A DNA stretch of 60,000 bases, taken from assembly GCA_030141605.1 (NCBI GenBank), contig JAQGDQ010000184.1, positions 234,001 through 294,000 of the forward strand. The letters are read 5' to 3'. The position numbers and the translations under genes were made by a program. This DNA comes from Tubiluchus corallicola. Lineage: Eukaryota > Priapulida > Priapulimorpha > Priapulimorphida > Tubiluchidae. Positions 13,801 through 25,799 of the stretch are shown piece after piece. Positions within the stretch are counted from its first letter, which is position 1. Every line of letters begins with the position of its first letter. The notes beneath the pieces are model-generated. The model made no database searches and was not told the DNA's origin. It was given only the letters and a program-made list of their open reading frames with translations.

Positions 13801-16336
13801 AAGAACTAAAGAATTAAAAATTGTTGAAACGGCGCCAATTTTGCAAAATATGCTCGGGAGAGCGGTTGCATCCCTTGCTCCCCATACTAGGTAGGCAACT
13901 GTACACAATGACTACTCAGCTATGCAACTCGCCAAAAGTCTGCAGTCTGTCCATACACGTCGTTACTTCATGCATTCTCTGTCAATGGTATTCATGACAT
14001 TTATGCATTCCTTCATTTGCTTTTATTCACTTTATTTCTTATAGTTCCTTATTTTATTCAAAATCTACATAGTTGTTGTGGCAAAAGAAAAAGCAATACT
14101 TTTAGAACTGTGTAAGTGTGCATTCGTTATTTAATTGTTTTATATCAATTCGTAAATAATTATCATTTTGAAGATAAACAAAAATGGCTACTGATATCAT
14201 AATTTACCTACAACATACATTCATAAACCATCTCTTACACAAATCATGAACTATGAGTAGTTCTTTTGTGTATGTGTAAAATGTCATGTGTGAACTAAAG
14301 ACTGTGGCCGTTGTATTATTAACTGCTATAATCAGAATGAGATTTCTCTGTGACAATTTTCATTGACAGTAAGCTTTTCATTATTAAAAGCCTATTTTAT
14401 TATGGCAGCAGGTCAGCTTAATATCAAAATGAAGATACGCAAGTCACTTGCAGCAACATAACACAGTTATGAGGTACAAACCCACAATTAATTTAATTTT
14501 GACACCAAACTTGAAAGACAGGAAATGTGAAAAAGTTGGAATGCGGCCTGTATTTGAACCAGGGTCATTCTGCTTAAATTGCAGGCGTTGTAGATCAGTA
14601 GGCTTCCAATAATAACGGGAAGAGCAAAGTTCATCTCTTATAGATGATGGCCATCCAAATTCAGCATTTCCGTTACTAGATCGCTTGCAGTGGCGTTGTA
14701 AAAGATTTTACGCAGAGGGTGAAAAGAGTGTAGAAGTGCGCCCCCCCCCCCCAATTTTAAGCCAGTGGTCCGGAGGAGAGCTGTAAGTTTCCCCATCGTG
14801 GCCCAGAGACTCATTTTCCTGCAATTAAGCATTTTGGAGGCCTAAATGGAATCTAAATTAGGATGCTTTTTTCAAATGTCAAAAAATTGCTCAAATTTGG
14901 TGTTTATGAAATCTATTTTTAATAAACTGCTTTAGATAATAGAATATAATTAATGTTATTTACACCATGGTGCAAGCATATATATTCAGAGCAATATGTG
15001 CCTCAAAATCTGAAGCAAAGACTGACCGGGCATATACAGCGGCAGAAATAAAATTGAGGCAGTGCAAATACATGTAACTAAAAAATTTACGTTTTCTAGA
15101 CATTTTTGCTTTGCAGTTTTTGCTTGTTCCATTTTCTTGGTCTAGTGGCCTAAGGCAAAGTTGCCTTGTAAGCAAAAGCCCACTGTTCAAATTCTGGCTA
15201 TATTTTAACTTCTACACATTACTTATCTTTCAATTTTGTATCAAAATTTAATTAATTATGGGCTTGTTAATCATTAATACCATCATTAATGATTTAAGAT
15301 AAGATTGTAATAATTAGTCATGCAGCTGCTTATTGCTACTCTTACCACTTCGCAGAAACCCGTACCAAATCTCAATGCAACAAACATGACGTAGCCATTG
15401 GAAAATACTTGAACTGTAGCCACAATCAGGTAGCAAAAATTGGTCAGCATCAGTAATGTTTTTCTACCCAAGAAGTCTGAGATGGGTGGAAATACTAATG
15501 CCCCGCAAAGCTTGCCTAAGAAGAACAGAGTTGAGGAGAATTCAACAAGGTCAGCTCGGTCGCAAACCAAGTCCCACTGAAAAATAAAACGAGTCAACTC
15601 AAACGTTAAGGATTGAGTTTAAATGGCAAATTCCTTTCAATTCAATTTATTAACTCCTCAAGCATTATCTAGTTATAAGCAATACATACAGTATGACTGA
15701 ATCAAATGAGAAAGGTAGCAAAGAACTCGTAGGTTATCTAGTTAGCCACCCATAAATAGCTAAGACTGAATAAAATTTATGTTGGCAATGTTGTCAATTT
15801 AAATTTATATTAGTATGACGTGCGTAATTGGCAATTAAATGACTTTGGTGGGGGAAAATTATCAATGCAAAGAATGCACCAAGATTAACGTAAAATTTAA
15901 AACTGAATTAACTGCAGGGTGTAAGCACTTAAAAATAGTAACAGATGCTCAACACCCTCAAGAGAAGCCAGTTACTAAACTCTAGCAAAGCAGTTCAAGA
16001 ACTTTGTTTGTATACCTCTGTGACAATGGTGTTTCCAAACTCATCGTTGTACCAGTATCCATCCGAACATTCTTCGGTCTCATTCGAGGCACTACTAAAA
16101 TTCACATATTGTTCGCACTTTTGCAGTCCATTAGGCTTCTCTGGAGGAATGGCTTCAGTACTGTTGACATCATCGGGTAATGAACAATGGTAGTCTGGCA
16201 CTGCACCTTGGAATGTTATACTAAACGAATGCCAAGCTTGAATGACCTCAAGTCCAGCTATGCAAAAAAATACGTAGAATTGCCACCTTCCGTATTTTCC
16301 CAACTTTTGCAACTGTTTGTCGACCTCGTCTTTCAT
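7805..16336 (-). CDS. SLC22-family organic cation/anion transporter
   Basis: Nine exons read on the minus strand: 16336-16016, 15576-15346, 13345-13146, 12893-12657, 12064-11942, 10822-10737, 9851-9731, 8296-8224 and 7996-7805. They sum to 1584 bp, or 527 aa plus stop, a normal length for this family. SLC22 hallmarks appear in order: TM1 and a long extracellular loop with Cys residues and N-glycosylation sites, TEWDLVCDRA, the cytoplasmic GRK motif (SDFLGRKTLL), PESVHWLAAKNR, YYALSLG, GNLYLNAFLVGAVELPAY, and the C-terminal FFPETKGKVLPETLDE. It should be a 12-TM plasma-membrane carrier of the major facilitator superfamily. Whether it moves cations, anions or carnitine-like zwitterions cannot be read from the sequence. 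The donor of exon 5 (after 11942, GTGCAC) is weak and was chosen to keep frame. Introns hold several SINE and LINE pieces. Confidence 0.92.
8600..9440 (+). mobile_element. Possible MULE-type transposase relic
   Basis: The frame around 9198-9431 contains FIDGIFKISPH, which resembles the DGTFK..P motif of FLYWCH/MULE transposases. The flanking frames are broken by many stops. It lies in an SLC22 intron on the opposite strand. The call rests on one short motif and is weak. Confidence 0.25.
10119..10187. repeat. Palindromic hairpin in an SLC22 intron
   Basis: Two arms of about 27 nt (starting GTAGACCC and ending GGGTCTAC) are near-perfect inverted copies, with roughly 23 of 27 positions pairing. 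A short AT-rich loop separates them. It may be a small palindromic transposon remnant or a miRNA-like precursor; the sequence alone does not decide. Confidence 0.55.
10310..10385 (-). repeat. tRNA-like sequence (SINE head?)
   Basis: On the minus strand there is a B-box-like GGGTTCGAATTCCAC preceded at tRNA spacing by an A-box-like segment. The arms do not fold cleanly, so it is more likely a SINE head or tRNA pseudogene than a working tRNA. Confidence 0.35.
11595..11737 (+). repeat. tRNA-derived SINE, copy 1
   Basis: An A-box-like start, a B-box TTGGTTCAAATCTA and a tail ending in GGTTTGTTCCACCACTA match the family also seen at 14470-14610, 15138-15270, 30590-30735 and 43270-43390. It lies in an SLC22 intron. 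Confidence 0.55.
12275..12455 (+). mobile_element. Non-LTR retrotransposon or SINE 3' end
   Basis: The segment ends GCCAATAAAGATCCC followed by tandem TATGTC units. A non-coding 3' end with a short tandem tail is typical of several LINE and SINE families. A similar end occurs in reverse at 55447-55590. Confidence 0.5.
14470..14610 (-). repeat. tRNA-derived SINE, copy 2
   Basis: Read on the minus strand it has CCTGGTTCAAATACAGG as B box and a 3' part with aattaattgtgggtttgtacc, the same order as at 30590-30735. Confidence 0.6.
15138..15270 (+). repeat. tRNA-derived SINE, copy 3
   Basis: The A-box region TCTAGTGGCCTAAGGC and B-box CTGTTCAAATTCTGG lie at tRNA spacing. They are followed by the family's ttcaa...aattaatta.gggctt tail. 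Confidence 0.6.
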
Positions 16337-16354
16337 GTTTAAGGTAGATCTGTC

Positions 16355-16372
16355 TCAATATTTTATGGACAT
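16355..16372 (-). other. Short upstream ORF before the SLC22 start
   Basis: A five-residue ORF ending in TGA lies 18 bp upstream of the SLC22 ATG (16336). It matters only if the transcript begins upstream of it, which is not shown here. Confidence 0.3.
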
Positions 16373-16761
16373 CTTAAAAATCCTGAAATCTTCATTATTG
16401 TGTAAATGGTATCAGCCACCGCCACCTAAATTCTAAATAGAAAAATACCGATGAAATTGCTTTTAACAAAAATATTATATTACATAATTTTTTAATGTAT
16501 GGTACTCGTGTATTAAAATCAAAATGAAATTCTAAAATTCTAATTAGAACACACGAGACAATGGACCGCAAATAAAATGTCGTAAATGAAGTTGAATCAT
16601 TCTGAACAAAATAGGGGAAGTCAGCAAAATCTAATTCTAAATGTGTTTCAAGAAATTTGCAAAACGCAAGTGTATCAACTACCAGCTCTCTTAGTCTTAC
16701 TTTATTGAAAAGCTCGAATTAGAAGCAGGAAATTAAAAATTTTGCCCATCATCCTCATCCA

Positions 16762-16960
16762 CATCCTCCTCCTTCTACTCATCATCATCATTATCATCAT
16801 CATCTTCTTCATCATCATCATCACCACCACCACCATCATCATCGAAATTGGACATCATTACGTTTATTATACACATAGCAAAATTTGGCATTTTTTTACT
16901 TTTACAAAAGTGGGCAAGATGTTTTTTAGAAACTAGTGAGATTTTTAAAAAAGTGGTCAT
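16762..16960 (+). repeat. Dispersed repeat with (ATC)n core, copy 1
   Basis: It starts tcctcctccttctactcatc, passes through an (ATC)n core, and continues into about 130 bp of unique sequence (ggacatcattacgtttatta and on to aaaagtggtca) nearly identical to 22883-23098. Two copies with the same internal order mean a dispersed element, not chance microsatellites. Confidence 0.8.
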
Positions 16961-16996
16961 TACTTTCATAAAATGACAATTTTTGCAAAAGTGATC

Positions 16997-17095
16997 CTAA
17001 ACACGCACACGCACACACAGGGAAATACACACACACACACACGCATCACGTACACACACACACACATGTGCACGCACACATACACACTCTCACAC
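16997..17095. repeat. Imperfect (CA)n microsatellite
   Basis: CA/CG-interrupted dinucleotide tract of about 100 bp. Confidence 0.9.
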
Positions 17096-17500
17096 ATGAT
17101 TACTCACCAAAAAGACAGATCACATAAACGATACAATCACAACTATGCAAGCAACACCCACTTATACCTGCTTAACCCTTATAGAGTCACGATTTTTACA
17201 ACCGATTTTGGTAACAGGGGAGGGGGGATTACCCCCACCTTAATTCGTAAATTAGTTTTGATAAACCGCCGTGTTTCATTAGTAAACAGCAACAGCATAA
17301 TTTGTGGTTATGCTGACCACCATAGGATACATTATACCTCTGTCTAAAGACATGTGACTTACTAGTAATACGAAATTTAAATTCACTTAGTTACGTTCCC
17401 TCATCTATGCTGGAATATGCTAGGCAACCGACATTGCTAGCGAGTCTGCAAAGATCATTGTTATTTTGAATTTATTGTCTACTACTTTCTTTTTTTAGGT

Positions 17501-17936
17501 CAACGGTTCTCAACCTTTTTAGAGCGTTAACCCCAAGTCGACCATTCAGTGCCTCCATTAACCCCCATCTCTACCCCTGGAAGGAAAAATAACTGAAATA
17601 ATTCAAATTTCAATTTGAAACAGTCCCAGATTCCAGGAATTTGATTGTGATTGTAACAAGTTTGAGGACCGTTCCCATGAGAAAGCCACCAAGATGTCAA
17701 CTAGCTACGTCAGATTCAATAGCATTGCGTGGGTGGGGGTAACAATATGCTTTGATCTCACTGTGACACTGTCTTTAGGTTCACTTATCGCTTAATACAT
17801 CACTCTGCAATCTAATAACAGGCCTGATCTAATAAATAGGTGATTTTTTTTCTTCTGCGTGTAAATTCCCATTAACCCCCAGAATTGGTGCCATTAACCC
17901 CCTGGGGGTTAATTAACCCCCGGTTGAGAAACCCGG
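17501..17936. mobile_element. hAT-like non-autonomous DNA transposon
   Basis: The element begins CAACGGTTCTCAACC. Its right end in reverse complement is CCGGGTTTCTCAACC, so 11 of 15 terminal positions match. It is flanked by a perfect 8-bp duplication, ttttaggt, at 17493-17500 and 17937-17944. Internal ttaacccc motifs lie near both ends. There is no transposase frame. Confidence 0.8.
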
Positions 17937-17944
17937 TTTTAGGT

Positions 17945-19190
17945 GGAGACTTGCCACCTCTCGAAAGTTTCGACAATTTTAAAAAATCGACATATTGCAT
18001 TTTCACTTTTATTTCGTGGTGAGACAATGCGCCTAAAATAAATAACTGAAAGTATTTTGTGCACAAAACATATTTAGAAAAAGTCATAGAAAAGGTTTAC
18101 TGGGATGCGCATGGTATCTTTCTTATTTTAAGTTTCTTTGCCGTTTGTCAGATCGCCTGTTCGCTTAATACGTTCACATGTGTACTGGTTGCGCGTGCAT
18201 GCCTGCGGGTGTACGTATTATTTATAATTACAAGTTTATATTGTATAAGCGAGCAATAAATAGTTCACATTTTTTGGTATGATAACTAGAAACAGAGATT
18301 GGTACAGTCGTAATACCTAGGCAGATTGGTACTGTCAGTGATTACAAAATTATGGATAACACCGAGTAATAATTACATACAGTATGTATTTTAATCGCAA
18401 ACAGGTTAAAACCTGTGTACAGAAACCGATTAACAAATTACTTTGAAGTGAAAACTTCAACGTACCTGGGTATAATCAATGACATTCACAGGTACGCTGC
18501 CTTGATTGCAAAATTGTATTTTACCAATGAATACATGAAGGCAATTTTTTCTTTGCATAGGCCTATATATTTATTATCAATATAATAAATAATAATGAGC
18601 AAGCACTGTTAAACACTAAATGAAACGTATATTGTATGCGTTGTGCGCGAGTGTAATATTTTTAATATAGAAACGACTCCATTTTTTGTATGGGCGTCTC
18701 ACAGAACGCGAGACAGCTTAACGTAAATTCAAACTTAAATTCATGCTTAATTCTATATTAAATTTACCCCCTTTTAGAAAGATATGCATAAAAAATAGTT
18801 GCTTTGTTTCAATTTGCACTTATTAGCAACATGGATATGTAATTAAACTGTATTAATGCTACGTATCGTGATTAGTTATATATCTATATATCATTAACAG
18901 TCAAATTTAAGTGGAACCATATTTATAAATATGAGACTATTTTTGTGCACTTTCATGTTTTTTCCTGTAAAATTAAAGAATTCATACTACATTAATAATC
19001 CAAAATACATGTGCAAATTATATGCTCTAGGATCTATTAATTTGTAATTTGAAGCAGTTATTTTATTTTTTTAAATCAAAGTGGAAGATAGAGGCAACTA
19101 AGTCGGCCCTAATTACTACCTCAGCCTTTTTGCATTTTTTCTTTTTTGTTTTTTTTACAATTACTCACCCTCTTTAACTACATCATTCAT
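17945..19190. other. Intergenic, no gene seen
   Basis: AT-rich sequence between the hAT element and the LINE. I see no supported coding region or structured repeat here. Confidence 0.6.
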
Positions 19191-19740
19191 ATGTTAACAT
19201 TCTCATGTCCCGCTTGCGAGAAACCTGTTAAACATAACCAAAAGGCGCTAGGATGTGACACCTGTTATAGATGGATTCACCTAAGGTGCTAACCGTTATC
19301 AGTTAACGATTATAATGACCTGGCTGCAGATGATAATCAATGGTTTTGCCATCTTTGTCTACAATCTATTTTTCCGTTCAATAATATACCAGACGATGAA
19401 GAATTTAAACATATTGCACGTTTTTCAAATATTGGTTCTATCTTGTGCGATTATAATTTAAATCTCTTTTGCACTGAATCAGATGATAGCAATAATATCA
19501 CGAATATGGCAGATCCTGATTTAAATTTTTTAATACACCGTACTTAATACCAAAAAGCAATTACTATGATGAAGATCAGTTCACATCTTTGTACAATAAC
19601 ACTGATTTCAATACACCACTGTCTATAATCCATGTTAATATTCTTTGCCTAAAAGCTAATTTTGATTATCTAAAGGTATATTTAGAATTATTAACTGTCG
19701 TGAATTTCTTTTTTCACGGGATTTCAGTCAAACATGTTTT
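19191..19740 (+). mobile_element. LINE 5' part: PHD-like finger and start of endonuclease
   Basis: The frame from ATG 19191 reads CPACEKPV, CDTCYRWIHLRC, then WFCHLCLQ, a Cys4-His-Cys3 PHD-type finger, with a stop inside it after HLRC. Next come FPFNNIPDDEEF, a phrase typical of PHD-carrying non-LTR retrotransposons, and then SIIHVNI..L..NFDYL, the start of an APE-type endonuclease. The endonuclease is cut at about 19.73 kb and resumes at 22268. The copy is dead. Confidence 0.75.
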
Positions 19741-19744
19741 ATAA

Positions 19745-22267
19745 TTAATGTTAACGTTTTTTAAGCTACTATATAACACACCAAGACAGCTTTAATTTAA
19801 CACACACTCAACACCAACTATTTTTCATTTACGCGCATGTTTAACATGTTCAATACAAAAGTGACTACATGGCTAACCATGTGTGACTTGTATAAGTTCA
19901 GGCAGCAGATTAGGATCTTGGTGTATGCAGTCATTTAATGATGAGGAATGTGTGTTTGCCTTTGCTGAGGCATTATATACCAAGCTAACCATTGTTGTAG
20001 CCTTTCTGAGGAGTTAAAACTGGATGCTATGGCAAATAATGCTCTACTAAACCAAGTTCTGTGTCTTCGGTAACAGTTTCTGTTATTCCTCGCTTCTCTT
20101 GTTCTTCAATAATTTCAGTATACTTTAACATCAAATTCTTATCAGGTACAAAACGTCTACAGTGAGAACGAAATCTTCCTGTAGCTAATCCAAAATTGTT
20201 TGGCAACAATGGTTGTTTGTCTTTCCATGGGAATCTTACCCAGTATCTATTTTCATAGAACTGACGTGTCTCTCCAAAATCAGCTAAAATTTCATCACTC
20301 ATCGAAGAAGCAGGATCGTCAGTGATTCCAATTGTCTCTAAAGACCAGAAGTCACATGGTTTCTGGCATGTCTCTTGCTGTGGTTCGACTAGTTTCATTA
20401 TCTCATTAAACTGTTTTTCACTTGGACAAGTGGTTGCACTAATGAGAAATGAGCAGGCAGCAAGGCTTTGTGGTTTCCTTGTTGCACTTTCGACACAACC
20501 ACCAATTAGTAGACCCAAGTTTGAATTAATCAAACTTAGTCCAGATGGCAGCTTTCTGTCTGCTCCCTGCTGAACAAAGTCAAAATAATAATCCATCCCA
20601 ATCAGGATTTCTGGAGCAAAACTTTCTGTCGAACTTGGGATTTTGTCTGCAAATTGTTCAAATTCTATTTTCTTCAAGAATTTTAAATCTTCATTGCAAA
20701 GCTGTTCTCTTTTGACATTTCCAGTCGTTTGGTCAGCAACATGCCCTGCTATTCGTTTTGCTTTACCATCAAGTAAGACTACGTCTAACTCTGACAGAAA
20801 ACTGGGTAACTTTTTATAGGAACCACCAAAAGTACAAACATCTAAACATTGTTGGCCTGGATTTGGCAATTTCAATTCGTCTGCCAATTTTTTGCAGATG
20901 TATGTTACTGAACTAGCAGTATCGAGAATTAATCTGCATTCCACAGGTTTTGGTTTGACCCCAACTGGTGACTTTACTTTCACTGTTGCAGCCAGGAACA
21001 TGACGTATTTCCCTGATGCTACCATGGAGTATTCGTTACCAGTTTTTGGCAATGATTCTGAGTTTTCTCCACTAGTAATAATCGAATCAGGTTCTGGAGG
21101 TGTGCTAGATGCAAAATTGCTTGTGTTGTTTGAGGATTTGTTTCTATTAACTGGTGTAATCCCAAATTTTTAGGACAGATGGCTTGATTGTGCTTACCCG
21201 TTTCTTTGCAAAAATAGCAGTTTTGTGTTTTTTTCGGGCATACCTGATACATGTGTTTATCCTGTAAGCACAAGAAGCATCGGCCTTCTTTTCGTAATAT
21301 GTCACGACGTGCTTCTATACCTGGACATGGTGTAAAATGTGAATTAAAGTGGTCTGTTGCTTTACAAAAAACACAAGAAAACCGTTGAGGCTTTCTTGGC
21401 AGTGATCTTATAAGGTCGGAAATGCTACTAAATGTTCTGCCCTTTTTTGATTGTAGGTTTGTTGGGTTTGGGCTTGCAGAATTGTAACTCTTCTGGTTTG
21501 ATCCAGACATGTCAAGGGTAGACTGTACACGTTCTCTTACTTACAGTAATTTTCCAGACAAACTGTTTGCACAGGCATCGTCCATGACTCTGTTAAATTT
21601 TTATTTTCCTCTAATTTTATCAGAACAGAAGCTGGTAACTTTGAAATCAAATGTTGCACTGCAGGAGGATGTCCAGAGATGTCAATACCCTGTGTTTGTA
21701 ACTGTCGCGTTATCCTATTTGCTTTACTAATGAAAGTCCGAATATCTTTTGTCTCGCTCTTGTACAGAGTTAACTTGTTCCATTCTGAATACAAAGCTGC
21801 AATTTGAACTTCAGGACAGCCATACCGTTTTGCTAAAATGTCAATTGCGACTGAATAATTTTCATCAGTTAACAATAAGCCTTCAATTTCATCTAGAGCA
21901 CTACCCTTCAGTACTCCTTTTAGATAAGTGAATTTTTGAGCAGGTGAGATGTTTTGGTTGTCAACTGCAGCTTTAAATTGATCCCAAAACGATGGCCATT
22001 CCAGGATCCCCCCAGAAAATGTTGGCAGGTTTGTTTTTGGTAATTTCATTTGGCATTGTCTCAGCCCTTGTTCAGGAGCAGTCGCTGCATATCCCACATC
22101 TAATTGTACATCACTGGTAGCAGCTGGTGTTGTTGCAGATGGTGTTATAGTTGTGGAAACTGTTGTAGCAGGTGTACTTGAAACAACTGTTGTCACTGTT
22201 GGTGTTGCGTCTAGTTGCGTTGGAGAGTGTATGATGGGAACAACAGTTGTAATGACTGGTTTCACAT
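19745..22267 (-). mobile_element. BEL/Pao retrotransposon fragment (gag, protease, start of RT)
   Basis: Read on the minus strand. A Thr/Ser-rich start leads to a gag region with LPTFSGGILEWPSFWDQF (DUF1759 type, frame 22265-21537). A shifted frame (21510-21019) carries Cys-rich zinc-knuckle repeats. A third frame (21052-20027) carries a retropepsin-like domain with LDTASSVTYI (DUF1758 type) and then the start of reverse transcriptase (RYWVRFPW, ending HYLP). An in-frame TAG follows, and RT similarity resumes in another frame (YNASAKA...SSLNDCIH) before fading near 19.88 kb. At least two frame changes and a truncated RT make it inactive. I saw no LTRs. Confidence 0.85.
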
Positions 22268-22882
22268 CAGGTTTAGTTACAAATATAGGACTAATGGGAG
22301 TAATATATAGACCACCTGGTGAAAATCCTAATCATTTTACAGACAAAATACAGAACACTATGACAATTGTTAACGGACAAAACAAACATATTTTTTTTAC
22401 TAGGGGACTATAATATAAATTTAATAAACCATGCTTCTCACAACGAAACCGGACACTTTTTAGACACAGTGCTGACCAATTATCTGTTCCCTACTGTTAC
22501 AAGACCAAAAAGAATTACGCCTTATTCAGCAACACTAATTGATAATATATTTAATAATGCACTAGACTATAAGTACAAATCAGATATTTTTCTAACAGAT
22601 ATAACAGATCACCTCCCAATTTTTTTAATTATGGATCTCAAAATTGAAACATTCAGTAAGGAATACGTGCACGAACTTATTTATAATGTTCATATAAAAA
22701 TAAAATTATCCGAAATTTAAATCAATGTGACTGGTCAGATTTACATTCTGTAACTAATACCGAAGATGCATACAATTTATTTCATACTAAGCTTTCTGAT
22801 ATCTATAACAAACATATCAAACTACAGAATAACAATAACAATCATAAAGCAGCAAAAAACCTGGATCACTACAGCACTTGCT
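22268..22882 (+). mobile_element. LINE continuation: C-terminal endonuclease
   Basis: The frames read GVIYRPPGENPNHF, then, after a one-base shift in a run of T near 22390, LGDYNINL and LTDITDHLPIF, the metal-binding and catalytic motifs of APE-type endonucleases in L2/CR1-like LINEs. KTWITTAL follows, normally the linker toward RT. It is then cut by the (ATC)n repeat at 22883. It is best explained as the other half of the LINE at 19191-19740. Confidence 0.75.
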
Positions 22883-22931
22883 CATATCCTCCTCCTTCTA
22901 CTCATCATCATCATCATCATTATCATCATCA

Positions 22932-22965
<34 letters not shown>

Positions 22966-23098
22966 CCATCATCATCATCATCGAAACTGGACATCATTAC
23001 GTTTATTATACACATAGCAAAATTTGGCATTTTTTTACTTTTACAAAAGTGAGCAAGATCTTTTTTAGAAACTAGTGTGATTTTAAAAAAGTGGTCAG
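22883..23098 (+). repeat. Dispersed repeat with (ATC)n core, copy 2
   Basis: Partner of 16762-16960, with a longer ATC core. It interrupts or replaces the LINE just before the expected RT domain. Confidence 0.8.
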
Positions 23099-25784
23099 TT
23101 TTACATTTTAGGTTGCAACAGCAGTTCATAATGCTCCGTTATAATCTAACGGAATGCTAGTTTTTGCTTTAGTTTCTCTTTTCGTTATTATTTATAGCGA
23201 TGGAATTCAGATAGTACAGCTGCTGCTGCCATCTAGATTGTCATTGTAATTTTGAGGAAGAACGTACCTGTCATGGATGAATAGTGGAGTTGACACCTTT
23301 GGTCTTTTAGTATGCAACTAAACCACATGTAACCGGTAGTTCACGCAGTGAAGAAATGCACGTCAATTAATTTTCACAATCACAAAACGTACATAGCACT
23401 TTTTTACCAAATAAATACAGGCTGTCCTTAAACTGCTGATTTTCTGGTTGTTCTTAAGGCAACATAATAATTTCATTGACCTTTTTGTTGAGTGAAATTT
23501 CAAATAATAATCTGTTTGTTTGATTAATTTTTTAGATGGCATTGAATTTACCCAGCAAATTTTATGTGAAACACGTGTGGTTAGTACTTGCAAGTCGAAC
23601 ACAGCTTAGCAATATATTTATAGTGTATATCAATAGCGCTAAATTGAACTTTGACGCATATCTGAGCTACAGTGCAAATTGACACTGCTCTAAGCAGAAT
23701 TCTAACATTGAGTACTATGTGGCGTGTTTGCGCAATTTTTGTACATCGGTATCATTCTATCAACCTGATCTGAATTGAACGTACAGAAATAAGTGTTAGA
23801 CTTATCTAACTGATCTTGTATGAAACTTGATAGTAATATTACCCAATTGTTCCGAGTCTTCAAGAATTAACTTGTAAAGTTTAATGCATTCCAAAGGAAC
23901 ATTAGAAATTTTGCGAACTTCATTGCATTTCCGCTGGTAGCGTTGGTGCAAAATTTCCAAGTTACAAAAAATCAATAAGCGCCTTAGTTTCGGAAATTTT
24001 AATTTCGGAAGTCAATGCTGTGCGATGTTTCAGTTAAATATAAAACATTTTCGAGTTTTAGCTCACGGCTATCCCGAAGTAGCTGTTAAAATGGAATTCA
24101 TAATTCAACACTAGATGTCTTGAACGAAACTTGTTTGAAAACAGTTAGGATGACCATGACATGTGTTTGAATTCTTGCTCGATCTGTTCAAATCTTTTCT
24201 CAGCCGGTATCACGCAGGCGCTCGTCATTCTATGTTAACCTTTTACAGCATCTATTGTGATTCTGCCAACGCCAACGAGTCAATTGCGCAGATTTCATCA
24301 TTTTCAGACACTCCCAGCCTTATAGATTTGTAAGTAGAAGCTTTATTAATTTCGACTACGGTACAAATCTGTTTACATGTTATATTACAACCGGACAAGA
24401 GTTAATGCTGCTGGCATGACTGTTTAATATGGCATTAAAAGTTTAAGCGATTTAAATCTTTGGGGACATTATAAGTGCAGGTTGCATCTCCATTGTTGTA
24501 CTGAGACCATATGGTTGACGTATTGTAGTTTACGCGCAATAACTGCTTTTCGGGTAAATTTGATGAATAGGCTAAAGTTACAGAACTAGAATTATTTTCT
24601 AACCCCTCGAAGCAACAGATGCTATACACAATACGCCGCTTTCGTAATCTTTATGAATGTTGATCTGAATGAAAAGACAGCTAGTAAATCATTATAAAAC
24701 GCTGTGAGGAGGCACACGGCGTTCAGCCTTTTAACGGCAATTCACCTTAGAAACTCGTAAGTTTACGAAGAGCTATGAAGCTAAAGAGGAGTGAAGGTAA
24801 CAACTGGACCAGTTTTAAACAGGTAAATTTACAAGAGCGACTTGGGGCAAAGTGTGATAAAAGAAAAATTTGATTTTTTATTAGCAGGTGGAGCAACGTG
24901 CTTTATTATACGCTTTAGAGAACTCGGCTTCATTTTCGGTTGCAAAATGCTATTTGGGTTACAATAAAAAACATTCAGCTGCTTCACCAATATAGTTAAA
25001 AATTTATTTGTTTCATTTTGCCCTAAAGTATTTCTCTTGTGTTATTAGCCTTTTGTATGATTTAGAATGTTTAGTGTTTAACCAAAAGTTTCCTTTATAT
25101 TCTATTGCTTTATAAACGTGAAGCTGTGTCTTCACTGTGGCAGTACGTTTCTTAATTTTGAAAATGGCCACAATTTTTTTGCGAAATACGTACTAAACCT
25201 GTTGTTTTGAGTATATATCAAACATATTCTCTTAAATTCTGTTAAAGAACGACAGAATTCGTTTAAACTTCGTATTGATACGTTATAGACAGGTTTGATT
25301 TCTGCCAGTGTAATATTAATTAATTAACAACACGACCAGCAAATCATCTACATCATTGTTGTCAGCAATGATCATCGCTGCCATCATCAGCATCATCTTT
25401 ATCAAAAACACAAAAAACCTTTGTGTTTAAATTCGTTCTAAAAATTTCTGTAATATCTGAATATCCTAATGAAGTCGGCTACTACGAAACGTTGTTTTAG
25501 GGGGGAATAAAAAGTTAAAAGTTCAATGTGTGGTTTGCCTTATACAGTATTGTTAAAAAGGCCAGGTCAAATTGACAACATGACTATAGGTTTTTGAAGG
25601 ACAGACCTATTAAGTATTATAAGCGCAGGAACAAAAATCGCCGCCTTTATTTTTTGAGATGTAAAATGACCGATACGAAATGCAGTATAGGTGCAAGCAT
25701 TGAAGTTAAACTTCCAGTTATTAGGCGGTTTGTTTAATTGCCACCATAGTTGGATTTTCTGTTTAAATTTTGATATTTTTGCAG
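23099..25784. other. Intergenic or 5' region of the Trunk-like gene
   Basis: No supported coding region in 2.7 kb. The AG at 25783-25784 (tttttgcag) is a good 3' splice site before the Trunk-like start, so an untranslated first exon probably lies here, but I cannot place it. Confidence 0.5.
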
Positions 25785-25799
25785 GTACAGACTGCCACA

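Noticed and set aside
14689-14760. CAGTGGCGT start near a poly-C run, possible transposon end
   Set aside because: I could not find a matching right end or a target duplication.
15138-15200. Possible functional tRNA gene
   Set aside because: Boxes A and B are present but the arms do not pair as a tRNA, and the sequence continues into a SINE tail shared with other copies.
22766-23129. Poly-His, poly-Ile and poly-Asp frames
   Set aside because: They come from the (ATC)n core of the dispersed repeat.
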